From Acinetobacter courvalinii (GTDB taxonomy: Bacteria; Pseudomonadota; Gammaproteobacteria; Pseudomonadales; Moraxellaceae): a stretch of 64,000 nt of DNA. Location of the stretch: contig NZ_BMDA01000001.1 of the NCBI RefSeq assembly GCF_014635545.1, forward strand, positions 326,739-390,738, given 5' to 3'. The notes below the pieces were generated by a model that worked only from the letters and a program-made list of their open reading frames with translations, was not told where the DNA came from and did not search any database. Position 1 is the stretch's first letter; each line of letters begins with the position of its first letter. A program made the translations under genes and the position numbers. This document shows positions 47,380 to 56,271 of this stretch, in pieces.

Positions 47380-50300
47380 GTGACTTTAGTTTTTAAGTAT
47401 GTCTTTAATAAAATAGATATGGGGCCAATAGTGTTAGAAATTGATAATAAACAACAACCTAATCATGAGTATTCATTAAAAGTTGAATGTGCTTCAGCTT
47501 TGAATTTTGTTTTACAGCAAAACTCAGTACCCCTTATTCGACAAGTTCTAATCTCTTCAACTGTAACAATTTCTGGTTCTCGAATTGTGATTCGCTCTAA
47601 TCCGGAGTATTTCAAAGAACACACCATCAATATTGCGAGTTTGGAAGGCAATCAAGTCTTAGCTCTTGATAAACCCAAAGTGGCTTTTGATATTAAATTA
47701 TTACAAGAGATACCTGAGAATATTAGAGGGAATATCGAAGTAGTCTGGTTTAGTGCAAATGAGGAACTACTAGCAGAACAACAGATAGAAATTGATGTGT
47801 TGACCATTGATACATGGGGCGGAGAACGCCAGCCAATTGAGTTGTTGGCAAGTTTTTCGCAACCTAATGCTTCAGCCCTTAGTCCAATTCTTGTTAAAGC
47901 GAGTGAGATTTTAAAAACAAAAGGATTAGGTTCACTAAATGGCTATCAGGACCGAGATCGAGATTCTGTTTTATCTCAGCTGAATGCGTTATGGGAATCT
48001 TTATTACAACAAGATATTCATTATATTGTTAATCCAGCAAGTTTTGTTAAATCGGGGCAACGAATTCGATTGGCAAAGCAGATTTTTGAAGAAAAGTTAG
48101 CATGTTGTTTAGATACGACAATTCTTTTAAGTGCTTTGGCTGAACAAATAGGCTTAGATACTTTACTTATTATTGAAGAAGGACATTCGTATCTTGGTGT
48201 TTGGTTAAATGAGACGCCAAATGTTGACTTGATCATTGATGATATTCAAGCTTTAAGAAAACGCTATGATTTAGGTGAGATAGTCTTTATCGAAACCACG
48301 TTGCTTACACAACAAGGCAAATTTACAACTGCGCTAGAAAATGCAAAACAATATATAAAGGATGAATCTCGTCAGAATAAGTTTTATCTTGCGATAGATG
48401 TTCGTCAATCCCGTTTACGTGGTATTAAGCCGATTTCTGCAAATCTGGAAAAGAAAAATCATTTGGATGATACAGAGATTGAATGGGCGACGGCATCTAT
48501 TCCTGTTTACGATAATGAGCACCCTCTTGAAAACAAAGCCACACGTGTTGATCGTTGGTTACGCCGTTTATTGGATTTAAGCCTTCGTAACAAACTCTTA
48601 AATTTTAAAGATAATCGTTACAGCATTCCATTACAGTGTTCTGAGTTAACACTTAGCAAACTTGAAGATGCGCTAGCAAATCAGGAAGGTTTCTTATTTA
48701 AAAGTGTTGATAGTATTTCTCTAAAAGATGTTCAGCGCGACAACGAAAGCCAGCATATTAATCAATACGTTGATGAAAACCTTTCTAGAAAATTATTATT
48801 TAGTCCTTTAGATACACCTTTATTAGAAAAACGCTTGATTGAAGTCTATCGTGCTTCACGTACTGCTTTAGAGGAAGGTGGGGCTAATACATTATTTCTT
48901 GCGGTTGGTTTTCTTGAATGGAGAGAGTCCGAACGCTCGAAACGTATATTTAAAGCACCTTTACTCCTCATTCCTGTACAGATTACGCGTGAGACAGCTA
49001 AAACAGGTTATCGTCTATTTATGTATGATGATGAACCACGTTTTAACTCTACCTTATTACAATTATTAAGACAGGATTTTGAACTTGATATTGGGGGCTT
49101 AAATCCTTTACCAACAGATGATTCTGGTATTGATGTCAATCAAGTTTTACATATTGTACGAAAAGCGATTGTAAATATAGCAGGATGGGAGGTAAAAGCT
49201 GAAGCTGCAATTGGTCAGTTCTCATTCTCAAAATATTTAATGTGGCTTGATTTGTCTTCACGGATGGATCAATTAAAAAATCAATCTGTGGTAAATCATC
49301 TGATTGAATCCCCACGGGAACCTTTTATTAAACAAGATGAATTTCCGCAACCTGCTCAATTAGACCAACAATATAAGCCACAACAATTATTTACGCCATT
49401 ATCGTCTGATTCTTCGCAGCTGGCAGCAGTCATGTCCGCAGCATTGGGGCGTACTTTTGTGTTATCAGGTCCTCCTGGTACAGGTAAGTCACAGACCATT
49501 ACCAATATGATTTCTCAATGTTTGGCCGATGGTAAATCAGTATTATTCGTGTCTGAAAAGATGGCTGCATTAGAAGTTGTTTATCGCCGTCTGACACAAA
49601 TTGGCTTAAGTGAATTGTGCTTGCAGTTACACTCATCAAAATCTCAAAAAATGGAAGTACTTGATCAACTGAGAGAAAGAGCGCAGAAAAATAATGATCC
49701 TTACTTCCTCAATGCTCAACCCAAAACAACAGAATGGCAGAAGCTTTCAGATAGACTGATTCAAACCCGCGATGAACTGAATCAACATGTAAAAAATCTC
49801 CATACATCACATACGATTGGCTGGAGTTTATATGCTGCAATGAGTGATGAACTCCGTTATCGGGATACACCGCATTTACGTTTCCCTGATATCAGTATTG
49901 CGACTTTGACAGCAGAAAAACGGGAGCTAATGAGTGAGACAGTGACACAAGCTGTAAGTTTACGTCAGCTTGTCAACGAAAATGCGAAAGATGTATTGAA
50001 TGGTTTTGCTGAGGGTATAGCTGAGCCAATTTGGAGCTTGGCATGGCAAGAACAGTATCAAATATTACAAGATCAACTTGTAGACCAGATACAACGTTTG
50101 CAAAATTCAGTGTCTACTTGGCAAGAGGTTTTTGGATTTGATGAAAAGCAAAATTTGAGTCAGGTTAAACATGATATTTCTATTTTTAAGGCATTATCTG
50201 ATCTTGTTCAACACACTGATTTAAAATTACTCAGCGCTGTTAAAGACTTAAATTTAGGAATAATCACGCAAGCGAAACAAATAGTCCAAGATTTAAGACA

Positions 50301-52587
50301 GCAGCGTTCTTCGTTGATTGGACAATATCAATCTCAAATTTATGAAGCAGATTTAAGTCAAATTGCTTTTAAATGGCGTGAAGCAGAGTCAAAAATTTTC
50401 CCATTCTCATGGTTTGCTAAGTTTCAGTTGAGAAATTTGCTCAAAACTTATCAAAGCTCAACTCAACGTCCTACAGCTTTGGCTGTTGCACATGACTTAC
50501 CAATTCTGCAACATATCCAAAGTCAACAAAGACTGTTCACTGAATGTGAAAATCAGTTGGCGAGTAAACTTGGCCCTTACTGGCAAAGTGAAGACAGTGC
50601 GTGGGAAAGTTTTGAAACTACTCATAATCAGTGGCAAGAAATTAAGCAAATCGTTGCTTCAAAAATTACTGATCAAGCAACTTTATTAAAAGCTGTGGAA
50701 TTTAGTAAAAACAATAGTTTGGATGAAATAAAACAAAACATAGCTCAAGTGGAAGATACATTCAGTCAATTGCTGAATGACCATGCACTAAAAGATGATG
50801 CTCAACTTACTCCATATCTAGAAATTAATTTTAATGAAATCCTTACAAGACAGCAGCAATTACAACAACACAGTTCATCTTGGAGACATTGGTTAAATTG
50901 GCAGGCTATAAAAAGCCAGTTAATTCAACATGGATTAAAACCCTTGGCCTTTGAACTCTTAGATACTCCATTGGAGTTGGATGCTGCTTTAAAGCGTTTG
51001 AATATTAATTTAGCGAGACACTGGATTACTCATCAATTTAGTCAACATCCAGAATTAAATCAGTTCAATAGTCAACAACATGAACAGAAAATCCAGACTT
51101 TTGCACAGCAAGACAGAGATCATCAGCTTGCTGCGAGCCATGAGATTATTCATCGTTGGAATGCTATTTTTTGTGAGCAAGATATATATAAGGCTCAGTG
51201 GACTGTTCTCAATAAAGAATTAGGTAAGAAGCGCCGTCATATTCCTGTACGCGAATTAATGCGTCAGATTCCTGATGTGTTAGTTGGGTTAAAACCATGT
51301 TTATTAATGAGTCCGTTATCAGTTGCTCAATATCTGGATACTGAAGCAAAATTTGATGTAGTGATTTTCGATGAAGCATCGCAGATTCCTGTATGGGATG
51401 CGATTGGTGCATTAGCGAGAGGGAAACAGTCAATTGTGGTGGGTGACAATAAACAAATGCCGCCAACAAGTTTCTTTGGTAAAGGAGATTCTGAAGAAGA
51501 GGTTGATGAGGAAATAACTGAAGACTTAGAAAGTATTTTAGATGAATGCCTTGCTGCTCAATTACCAGAATTGGCCTTGAACTGGCATTACCGCAGTCGT
51601 TATGAAAGTCTTATTCAGTTTAGTAATCAGAAATATTACAAAGGTGGTTTATTTACTTTCCCTGCACCTGTTGCTATGGATACCGCTGTAAAACTACATG
51701 TAGTTAATGGTGTATACGATAAAGGTGATACACGTACCAATAGTAATGAAGCAAAGGCGATAGTGGAATTTATCATTCAACATTTACAGTCACAGTTAGG
51801 GCAGGATAACCCTCTGACTCTTGGTGTTGTAACTTTCAATATGACCCAACAAAAGCTAATTGAAGATTTACTAGATAATGAACTGGTAAATCATCCTGAA
51901 TTAGAGACATTGAGTAAGTCAGGCATTGAACCTTTATTCGTTAAGAATTTAGAAAATGTACAAGGGGATGAACGCGATATTATTATCTTCTCAATTACTT
52001 ATGCTAGAGATCAGGACGGACGCTTATCAATGAATTTTGGTGCGTTAAACCGTCAAGGTGGTCAGCGCCGTCTAAATGTAGCAATTACTCGTGCCCGTCA
52101 AGGATTGCATGTTTTCTCTGCTTTGAGTCCTGAAGAAATTAATTTAGCACGTACGAATAGCGAAGGTGTGAGGGATCTGAAAGACTTCCTTGTTTTTACT
52201 CGCAGTGGTCAATTGCATTTAAATTATGCTGATCAAAGTAAACAGCAGGCGAAAAAAGAATTCATACAGTATCTACAAACTAAGTTGCAAGAACAAGGTT
52301 GGAGTGTGGACCTTGGGATAGGACGGGGCGATAGTTGTGTAGATATAGCTATTAAAGATGATTTGAATTCGGGTAGTTATATAGCAGGTATTATGGTGGA
52401 TGGTGAAAACTACGCTAGAGCAGCTACAGCACGAGACCGAGACCAGCTGAGACCAACTGTTTTAAATGGACTAGGCTGGGAAATTCTATCAGTTTGGACT
52501 GTAGATTGGTGGTTAGATCCAGAGCAAAATTTAACAAAGTTGGTAAGTGTATTAGAAGAGATAAAAACTAATCGAAATGTTGCTTAA
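47380..52587 (+). CDS. Giant DUF4011-type superfamily 1 helicase with C-terminal nuclease-like domain
   Basis: Up to 1735 residues; the start is GTG 47380 or ATG 47419. Order of parts: a beta-rich N-terminus, a transglutaminase-like segment ACCLDTTILLSALAEQIGLD with GHSYLGVW (about 235-290), DUF4011 (RVDRWLRRLLDLSLRNKLLN, about 385), Walker A SGPPGTGKSQTITN (about 697), a long coiled-coil insertion (about 760-1250), DEAS in VVIFDEASQIPVW (about 1328), QGDERDIIIFSITYARD and NVAITRARQGL (about 1565). The C-terminal 100 residues (DIAIKDD, GIMVDGENYARAATARDRDQ, GWEILSVWTVDWW) match the MTES_1575/Vsr-like endonuclease layout. Such helicase-nucleases occur in phage-defence loci. Defence role here is inferred from family and island setting. 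Confidence 0.88.
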   Translation: MTLVFKYVFNKIDMGPIVLEIDNKQQPNHEYSLKVECASALNFVLQQNSVPLIRQVLISSTVTISGSRIVIRSNPEYFKEHTINIASLEGNQVLALDKPKVAFDIKLLQEIPENIRGNIEVVWFSANEELLAEQQIEIDVLTIDTWGGERQPIELLASFSQPNASALSPILVKASEILKTKGLGSLNGYQDRDRDSVLSQLNALWESLLQQDIHYIVNPASFVKSGQRIRLAKQIFEEKLACCLDTTILLSALAEQIGLDTLLIIEEGHSYLGVWLNETPNVDLIIDDIQALRKRYDLGEIVFIETTLLTQQGKFTTALENAKQYIKDESRQNKFYLAIDVRQSRLRGIKPISANLEKKNHLDDTEIEWATASIPVYDNEHPLENKATRVDRWLRRLLDLSLRNKLLNFKDNRYSIPLQCSELTLSKLEDALANQEGFLFKSVDSISLKDVQRDNESQHINQYVDENLSRKLLFSPLDTPLLEKRLIEVYRASRTALEEGGANTLFLAVGFLEWRESERSKRIFKAPLLLIPVQITRETAKTGYRLFMYDDEPRFNSTLLQLLRQDFELDIGGLNPLPTDDSGIDVNQVLHIVRKAIVNIAGWEVKAEAAIGQFSFSKYLMWLDLSSRMDQLKNQSVVNHLIESPREPFIKQDEFPQPAQLDQQYKPQQLFTPLSSDSSQLAAVMSAALGRTFVLSGPPGTGKSQTITNMISQCLADGKSVLFVSEKMAALEVVYRRLTQIGLSELCLQLHSSKSQKMEVLDQLRERAQKNNDPYFLNAQPKTTEWQKLSDRLIQTRDELNQHVKNLHTSHTIGWSLYAAMSDELRYRDTPHLRFPDISIATLTAEKRELMSETVTQAVSLRQLVNENAKDVLNGFAEGIAEPIWSLAWQEQYQILQDQLVDQIQRLQNSVSTWQEVFGFDEKQNLSQVKHDISIFKALSDLVQHTDLKLLSAVKDLNLGIITQAKQIVQDLRQQRSSLIGQYQSQIYEADLSQIAFKWREAESKIFPFSWFAKFQLRNLLKTYQSSTQRPTALAVAHDLPILQHIQSQQRLFTECENQLASKLGPYWQSEDSAWESFETTHNQWQEIKQIVASKITDQATLLKAVEFSKNNSLDEIKQNIAQVEDTFSQLLNDHALKDDAQLTPYLEINFNEILTRQQQLQQHSSSWRHWLNWQAIKSQLIQHGLKPLAFELLDTPLELDAALKRLNINLARHWITHQFSQHPELNQFNSQQHEQKIQTFAQQDRDHQLAASHEIIHRWNAIFCEQDIYKAQWTVLNKELGKKRRHIPVRELMRQIPDVLVGLKPCLLMSPLSVAQYLDTEAKFDVVIFDEASQIPVWDAIGALARGKQSIVVGDNKQMPPTSFFGKGDSEEEVDEEITEDLESILDECLAAQLPELALNWHYRSRYESLIQFSNQKYYKGGLFTFPAPVAMDTAVKLHVVNGVYDKGDTRTNSNEAKAIVEFIIQHLQSQLGQDNPLTLGVVTFNMTQQKLIEDLLDNELVNHPELETLSKSGIEPLFVKNLENVQGDERDIIIFSITYARDQDGRLSMNFGALNRQGGQRRLNVAITRARQGLHVFSALSPEEINLARTNSEGVRDLKDFLVFTRSGQLHLNYADQSKQQAKKEFIQYLQTKLQEQGWSVDLGIGRGDSCVDIAIKDDLNSGSYIAGIMVDGENYARAATARDRDQLRPTVLNGLGWEILSVWTVDWWLDPEQNLTKLVSVLEEIKTNRNVA

Positions 52588-52596
52588 ATTGTTTAG

Positions 52597-52625
52597 AAAC
52601 AGATAAAAAATGATCTTATCTGTTT
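52597..52625 (+). terminator. Hairpin terminator after helicase
   Basis: AAACAGATAA and TTATCTGTTT, 10-bp perfect stem, right after the stop. Confidence 0.8.
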
Positions 52626-53152
52626 CTATTCTTTTAGAATTAGTGGCTAAACTAGAGGCGAGGTAAATTGCGAATAGTATTAAAGAATTTAGGTGGATGA
52701 AGATCAGAACTACATCAATTAGTATGTGATGTAACTTATGTCCAGCAAGGAGAAGCCATGAGTAGGTAATATACAGGGAGGCTTTAAGTTTTTTAATCCT
52801 ATATTTTCTACGAAAATCTCACTTAAAAACAAAGGGTTTCCTTAGAAAGTCAAGCAGTCAAAAGTTAAAAATTCTAGATAGAGTTAGATACATTTCTCTA
52901 TCGTAAATGTTATTTAATAAAAAATTTAATCTATCAAGAACTGTTCAAAAGGTGAGGATAATGATTGGGTAAATTTAAGTTGTATTAAAATAAAATTTAA
53001 ATAAAAACATGATGTTGCTAACTGTGTTTAATTGACGCCACCTTCACCGAAAATATTATTCGGGCTTGTTCGATTTCTTTAAAAAGATGTATCGCATATT
53101 CTAAAACACAAAAGGAAGCACACGTAGCTACTTCCTTTTGTATAGAGATTGA
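52626..53152. other. Intergenic region at right edge of island
   Basis: No intact gene. A short coding-like piece at about 52708-52770 reads ELHQLVCDVTYVQQGEAMSR then stop, and may be the end of a lost gene. A 7-bp stem GATAGAG/CTCTATC occurs near 52876-52903. The island end should lie here but no repeat of left-end sequence was found. Confidence 0.5.
53110..53139 (-). terminator. Hairpin terminator of the alpha/beta hydrolase gene
   Basis: AAAAGGAAG and CTTCCTTTT, 9-bp stem, 14 bases beyond the minus-strand stop. Confidence 0.8.
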
Positions 53153-54079
53153 TTAAAGATGCTTCTGAAAAAAGGGAATAATTTTATCTAAAGCTTGAGC
53201 AACAGGTTCAGGTTGATCGTATAAGTCATAATGGCTTGCATCTTTGACTACAAAGAGGTTTTTATCTTTAGAAGCCGCTTTGCTATATAGCTCATAACCG
53301 TCACGATATGAACCGAAGCCACCCGGAATTTCACCAATCACAATTTGTAAGGGCTGGGTAAGTAAGTGATCTGCCAAATGAAAGGCATCGAATCCAACAG
53401 CAGCCGCTAAACCTGTAAAGCGAAGATTATTGGGTGAACCTTCTGCCTGACCACGCGGGGTTTTGTAGTAATCTACAGCTTCTTTAATATCAATATCATG
53501 AATGCCAGCTTGCTCACGCTCTTGTTGTGAGTCTGGAATGTACTGGGTAATAAACGGTTCGGCACCACGCGCTTCCGCAGTACGCCGTGCTGCAATGGCT
53601 TCTAAAGTTTTAATGGCAGCTTCAGGTGTCTGGTCGCCTTCACGCATTAAACGACCATAATTTGCCGCAACCACAGTTGCGACTGCTTTAAAACGACGTT
53701 CGGTCATAGAAGCATTAACAGCATAGCCGCCGCCGCCGCATACCCCTAAGACACCAATACGGTTTTCATCAACATAAGCAAGCGTTGTTAAATAGTCGGC
53801 TGCACAACGGAAATCTTCTACACGTGTTGCAGGGTCTTCAAGGAATCGAGGTTCACCACCGCTCGCACCTTGATAAGATGCATCGAATGCTAAAGTAATA
53901 AACCCAGCTTCAGTGAGTTTTTCAGCATAGATTGCACCGGCAGTTTGTTCTTTACAACTACTAATAGGGTGGGCGCATACAATCGCTGCATATTTTTTGT
54001 TTTCATCAAAATCTTTTGGAAAACGTATGGTTGCAGAAACATCAATTTCTTTATTTTTAAAAATTACAGTTTTCATCAT
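53153..54079 (-). CDS. Alpha/beta hydrolase, dienelactone hydrolase/YcjY-like
   Basis: 308 residues. The nucleophile elbow is GVLGVCGGGGYAV, so Cys takes the place of the usual Ser, as in dienelactone hydrolases. The oxyanion region is VCAHPISSCKEQT and the catalytic His is in KDASHYDLYDQP. Substrate unknown. It is divergent from a LysR regulator 107 bases away, which probably controls it. Confidence 0.88.
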   Translation of the reverse strand: MMKTVIFKNKEIDVSATIRFPKDFDENKKYAAIVCAHPISSCKEQTAGAIYAEKLTEAGFITLAFDASYQGASGGEPRFLEDPATRVEDFRCAADYLTTLAYVDENRIGVLGVCGGGGYAVNASMTERRFKAVATVVAANYGRLMREGDQTPEAAIKTLEAIAARRTAEARGAEPFITQYIPDSQQEREQAGIHDIDIKEAVDYYKTPRGQAEGSPNNLRFTGLAAAVGFDAFHLADHLLTQPLQIVIGEIPGGFGSYRDGYELYSKAASKDKNLFVVKDASHYDLYDQPEPVAQALDKIIPFFQKHL

Positions 54080-54185
54080 CTTTCTCCAAGAGAGGAATTA
54101 TGTCGATGAGATAAATATAACTTTAGTGATTCATTATGATAATCCCATATAATGAGATAGCACTTATATTGAATACTTATAAATA

Positions 54186-55085
54186 ATGAAAGAAAATCTG
54201 AATGATTTGCATACATTTATTGTGGTTGCCCAGGAGCGAAGCTTCACCCGTGCGGCGGCAAAACTCAGCACCTCACAATCCGCTATTAGTCAAACCCTCC
54301 GTAATTTAGAGGACCGAATTGGTATAAAGCTATTATCACGAACCACCAGAAGTGTCGCACCGACAGAAGCGGGTGAATATCTGCTCAGTTTGGTTCAACC
54401 TGCCATTGCAGAAATAGAACATGGCATGAATCAGCTCAGTGCTTTAAAAAATGATCCAGCAGGAACATTACGTATTAGTGCCGATGAATATGGCATCCAG
54501 ACAGTTTTATGGCCTGCCGTGGAAAAAGTCATACAAAAATTTCCAAAAATTTCAGTCGAAATTACCTCTGATTATGGTTTAGTCGATATTGTAGATGGCC
54601 GTTTTGATGCAGGACTTCGAAGAGGCGGTTTGGTTTCTAAAGATATGATTGCTTTACAAATTAGTGATCCCATACAAATGCTTACAGTGGCTACCAAAGA
54701 ATATTTACAACGTTATGGCCATCCTAAGCAGCCAAAAGATTTGGTTGAACATCAATGTATCAATTTAAGGTTACCCACACATGGCGAACTCTACCGTTGG
54801 CAATTTACCAAAGGGAATAAAACTCAGAGTGTTAATGTTAACGCTAAAATTGTTTTCACAACCTTATCTCCCGTGCTTCAAGCAGTAAGAAGTGGAGTAG
54901 GAATCGCTTATCTACCTATTGATATGGTTCAGCCTTATATTGAAAGTGGTGAACTGGAAGAAACGCTTAAAGACTGGCGACATTGCTATGAACCGTATCA
55001 CTTATATTATCCGCATAGGCGTGAGCAAGCGCCTTTATTAAATATCCTAATCAATGCATTAAAAGAAAATTTTAATAAGGCATAG
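54186..55085 (+). CDS. LysR-family transcriptional regulator
   Basis: 299 residues. N-terminal winged helix-turn-helix: DLHTFIVVAQERSFTRAAAK, STSQSAISQTLRNLEDRIGI. The effector domain includes DIVDGRFDAGLRRGGLVSKD and VRSGVGIAYLPIDMVQPYI. It likely regulates the divergent hydrolase gene and itself through the 106-bp gap, which is AT-rich with dyad-like TATAATGAGATAG sequence. Ligand unknown. Confidence 0.95.
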   Translation: MKENLNDLHTFIVVAQERSFTRAAAKLSTSQSAISQTLRNLEDRIGIKLLSRTTRSVAPTEAGEYLLSLVQPAIAEIEHGMNQLSALKNDPAGTLRISADEYGIQTVLWPAVEKVIQKFPKISVEITSDYGLVDIVDGRFDAGLRRGGLVSKDMIALQISDPIQMLTVATKEYLQRYGHPKQPKDLVEHQCINLRLPTHGELYRWQFTKGNKTQSVNVNAKIVFTTLSPVLQAVRSGVGIAYLPIDMVQPYIESGELEETLKDWRHCYEPYHLYYPHRREQAPLLNILINALKENFNKA

Positions 55086-55131
55086 CACTTAATCAGATTG
55101 ATCTTCTTAAAGCGGCAGGTTTTTGTTTGCT

Positions 55132-55737
55132 TTAAAGCTTTGATTTTATAAAATAATCTAAACTGAAATAACGTCCACCGCCAAGAACCATCAGTGCAAT
55201 CAGCATGATCAGATACGTCACTGCAAACTCAATGCCATTATTCAGTATGACAAATGAGCCGCTTGATGTCAGCCATTCATAATTACCATAGTTTTCTAAA
55301 ATTTCTCGTGCCTTTTCTAATTTCTCAGTGGAGGCCAAGACTTGAGTATTGGCAAAGGGCGCATTCGGATCAGCTATAGCCTGCCAGCCATTTGGTAGAT
55401 GAACTGTAACGATAGCCACGAACATGGTGATGATCAACGGGATACTTATTAAACGGGTAAAAAGACCGAGGGCTAAAAGAATCGCGCCTGCGAGTTCTGT
55501 CGAAGTTGCTAATGTTGCCATCAGATAGGGAAAGGGCAAAGCTAAGCCCCAATCGCTATTGCCAAACCATTCCACCGTATTTTGAAAATGCATGAACTTA
55601 TTTGTGCCTGCCATCCAAAAGATCGGAACTAAGTAGCAACGTAAGGCAAGTGCTGCAATGCCATCTGCATGTTTGAGTACAGTACAAATGCTTTGATAGC
55701 GCTGAGCGAGAGAATAAACAATGTTTTTCATGGTCAT
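55132..55737 (-). CDS. DoxX-family membrane protein
   Basis: 201 residues with four membrane segments (about 28-45, 66-90, 95-115 and 165-190). The DoxX pattern is ALRCYLVPIFWMAGTNKFMH and TSTELAGAILLALGLFTRLIS. DoxX proteins often accompany bufferin (MNIO) operons, where they are proposed to serve redox needs. It is divergent from the bufferin precursor gene and has its own ECF-type promoter motif. The start is ATG 55737 or ATG 55731. Confidence 0.9.
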   Translation of the reverse strand: MTMKNIVYSLAQRYQSICTVLKHADGIAALALRCYLVPIFWMAGTNKFMHFQNTVEWFGNSDWGLALPFPYLMATLATSTELAGAILLALGLFTRLISIPLIITMFVAIVTVHLPNGWQAIADPNAPFANTQVLASTEKLEKAREILENYGNYEWLTSSGSFVILNNGIEFAVTYLIMLIALMVLGGGRYFSLDYFIKSKL

Positions 55738-55764
55738 TTCACACCGAATAGGACTGATTCATCT

Positions 55765-55793
55765 TTAGTCGGGTGAGGATTGCATTTCTTACA
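55765..55793 (-). promoter_or_regulatory. Candidate ECF-sigma promoter for doxX
   Basis: On the minus strand: TGTAAG (55793-55788), a 16-base gap, CGACTAA (55771-55765). It lies about 28 bases before the DoxX start. It matches the element on the other side of this intergenic region except for one base in each box. Confidence 0.55.
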
Positions 55794-55813
55794 TTAAATT
55801 TTTTTATTTGTAC

Positions 55814-55842
55814 TGTAATAAATCCTGTTTGTTTTCGTCTAA
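55814..55842 (+). promoter_or_regulatory. Candidate ECF-sigma promoter for the bufferin operon
   Basis: TGTAAT (55814-55819), a 16-base gap, CGTCTAA (55836-55842), 51 bases before the precursor start. Same layout as the divergent doxX motif. CGTC-type -10 boxes are typical of ECF sigma factors, and the operon encodes one. Confidence 0.55.
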
Positions 55843-55893
55843 CTCTATGTACCTGTGTACAAACCGAGCATTTATCTTAAAAGGAATAGACCA

Positions 55894-56202
55894 ATGAGCA
55901 AACTTAATTCAATGACCTCAGTTGCAGCATTATTGGCATTATCTGTTGCAGGTGTAAGCCAAGTGACTGTTGCAGCAACGACAACTGCAACAGAAGCCCA
56001 TGCAAGCAAAGCTGCTGATGGAAAGTGCGGTGAAGCGAAATGTGGCGCCAATAAAGCAAAACAACAGCAAAAGTCTGCCGAAGCCAAATGTGGGGCAGCA
56101 AAAAAAACTGTGGATGCCAAGTGTGGTGCAGTCAAGAAAGCAGCTGATGCAAAATGTGGCGCGGATAAAAAAGTGGCTGATGGCAAGTGTGGTGCCAAAT
56201 AA
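55894..56202 (+). CDS. bufA1: Bufferin-type RiPP precursor, Cys-repeat protein
   Basis: 102 residues from ATG 55894 (AAAGGAAT upstream). A signal peptide covers about residues 1-28. The mature part is Lys/Ala rich with six Cys in KCG motifs at 45, 50, 66, 77, 88 and 99; the last four are 11 residues apart within a repeat like (V/A)DAKCGA(V/D)KK. This matches the EGKCG-type precursors (BufA1/HvfA) whose Cys are modified by an MNIO enzyme to bind copper. Its modifying enzyme follows directly. Confidence 0.9.
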   Translation: MSKLNSMTSVAALLALSVAGVSQVTVAATTTATEAHASKAADGKCGEAKCGANKAKQQQKSAEAKCGAAKKTVDAKCGAVKKAADAKCGADKKVADGKCGAK

Positions 56203-56271
56203 GTCATTCAATCATGAGTGATGTCGGTCTAAAGCTTAGATCGACATCATTTTAATAAAAGGAGTTTATGT

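Larger units (their letters stand above)
35580..52650. mobile_element. Integrated genomic island beside mutS
   Basis: A run of mobile-element genes begins with a full-length tyrosine integrase 230 bp from the mutS start. It continues with Rep-like proteins, DUF932, a YqaJ exonuclease, an AlpA regulator and a giant helicase, and ends before an ordinary metabolic gene pair. The left end is set by the integrase and by paired GTGTACC motifs near 35613-35633 that look like integrase arm sites. I found no direct repeat at the right end, so the boundaries are approximate. Confidence 0.75.

Noticed and set aside
49690-51230. Possibility that the helicase region contains two separate genes
   Set aside because: The frame is continuous, the insertion is coiled-coil-like, and the helicase motifs are split across it in the order expected for one protein.
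55872-56211. Minus-strand and alternate-frame open frames over the bufferin precursor
   Set aside because: They are shadows of a repetitive Lys/Ala/Cys coding sequence and lack ribosome sites and homology.
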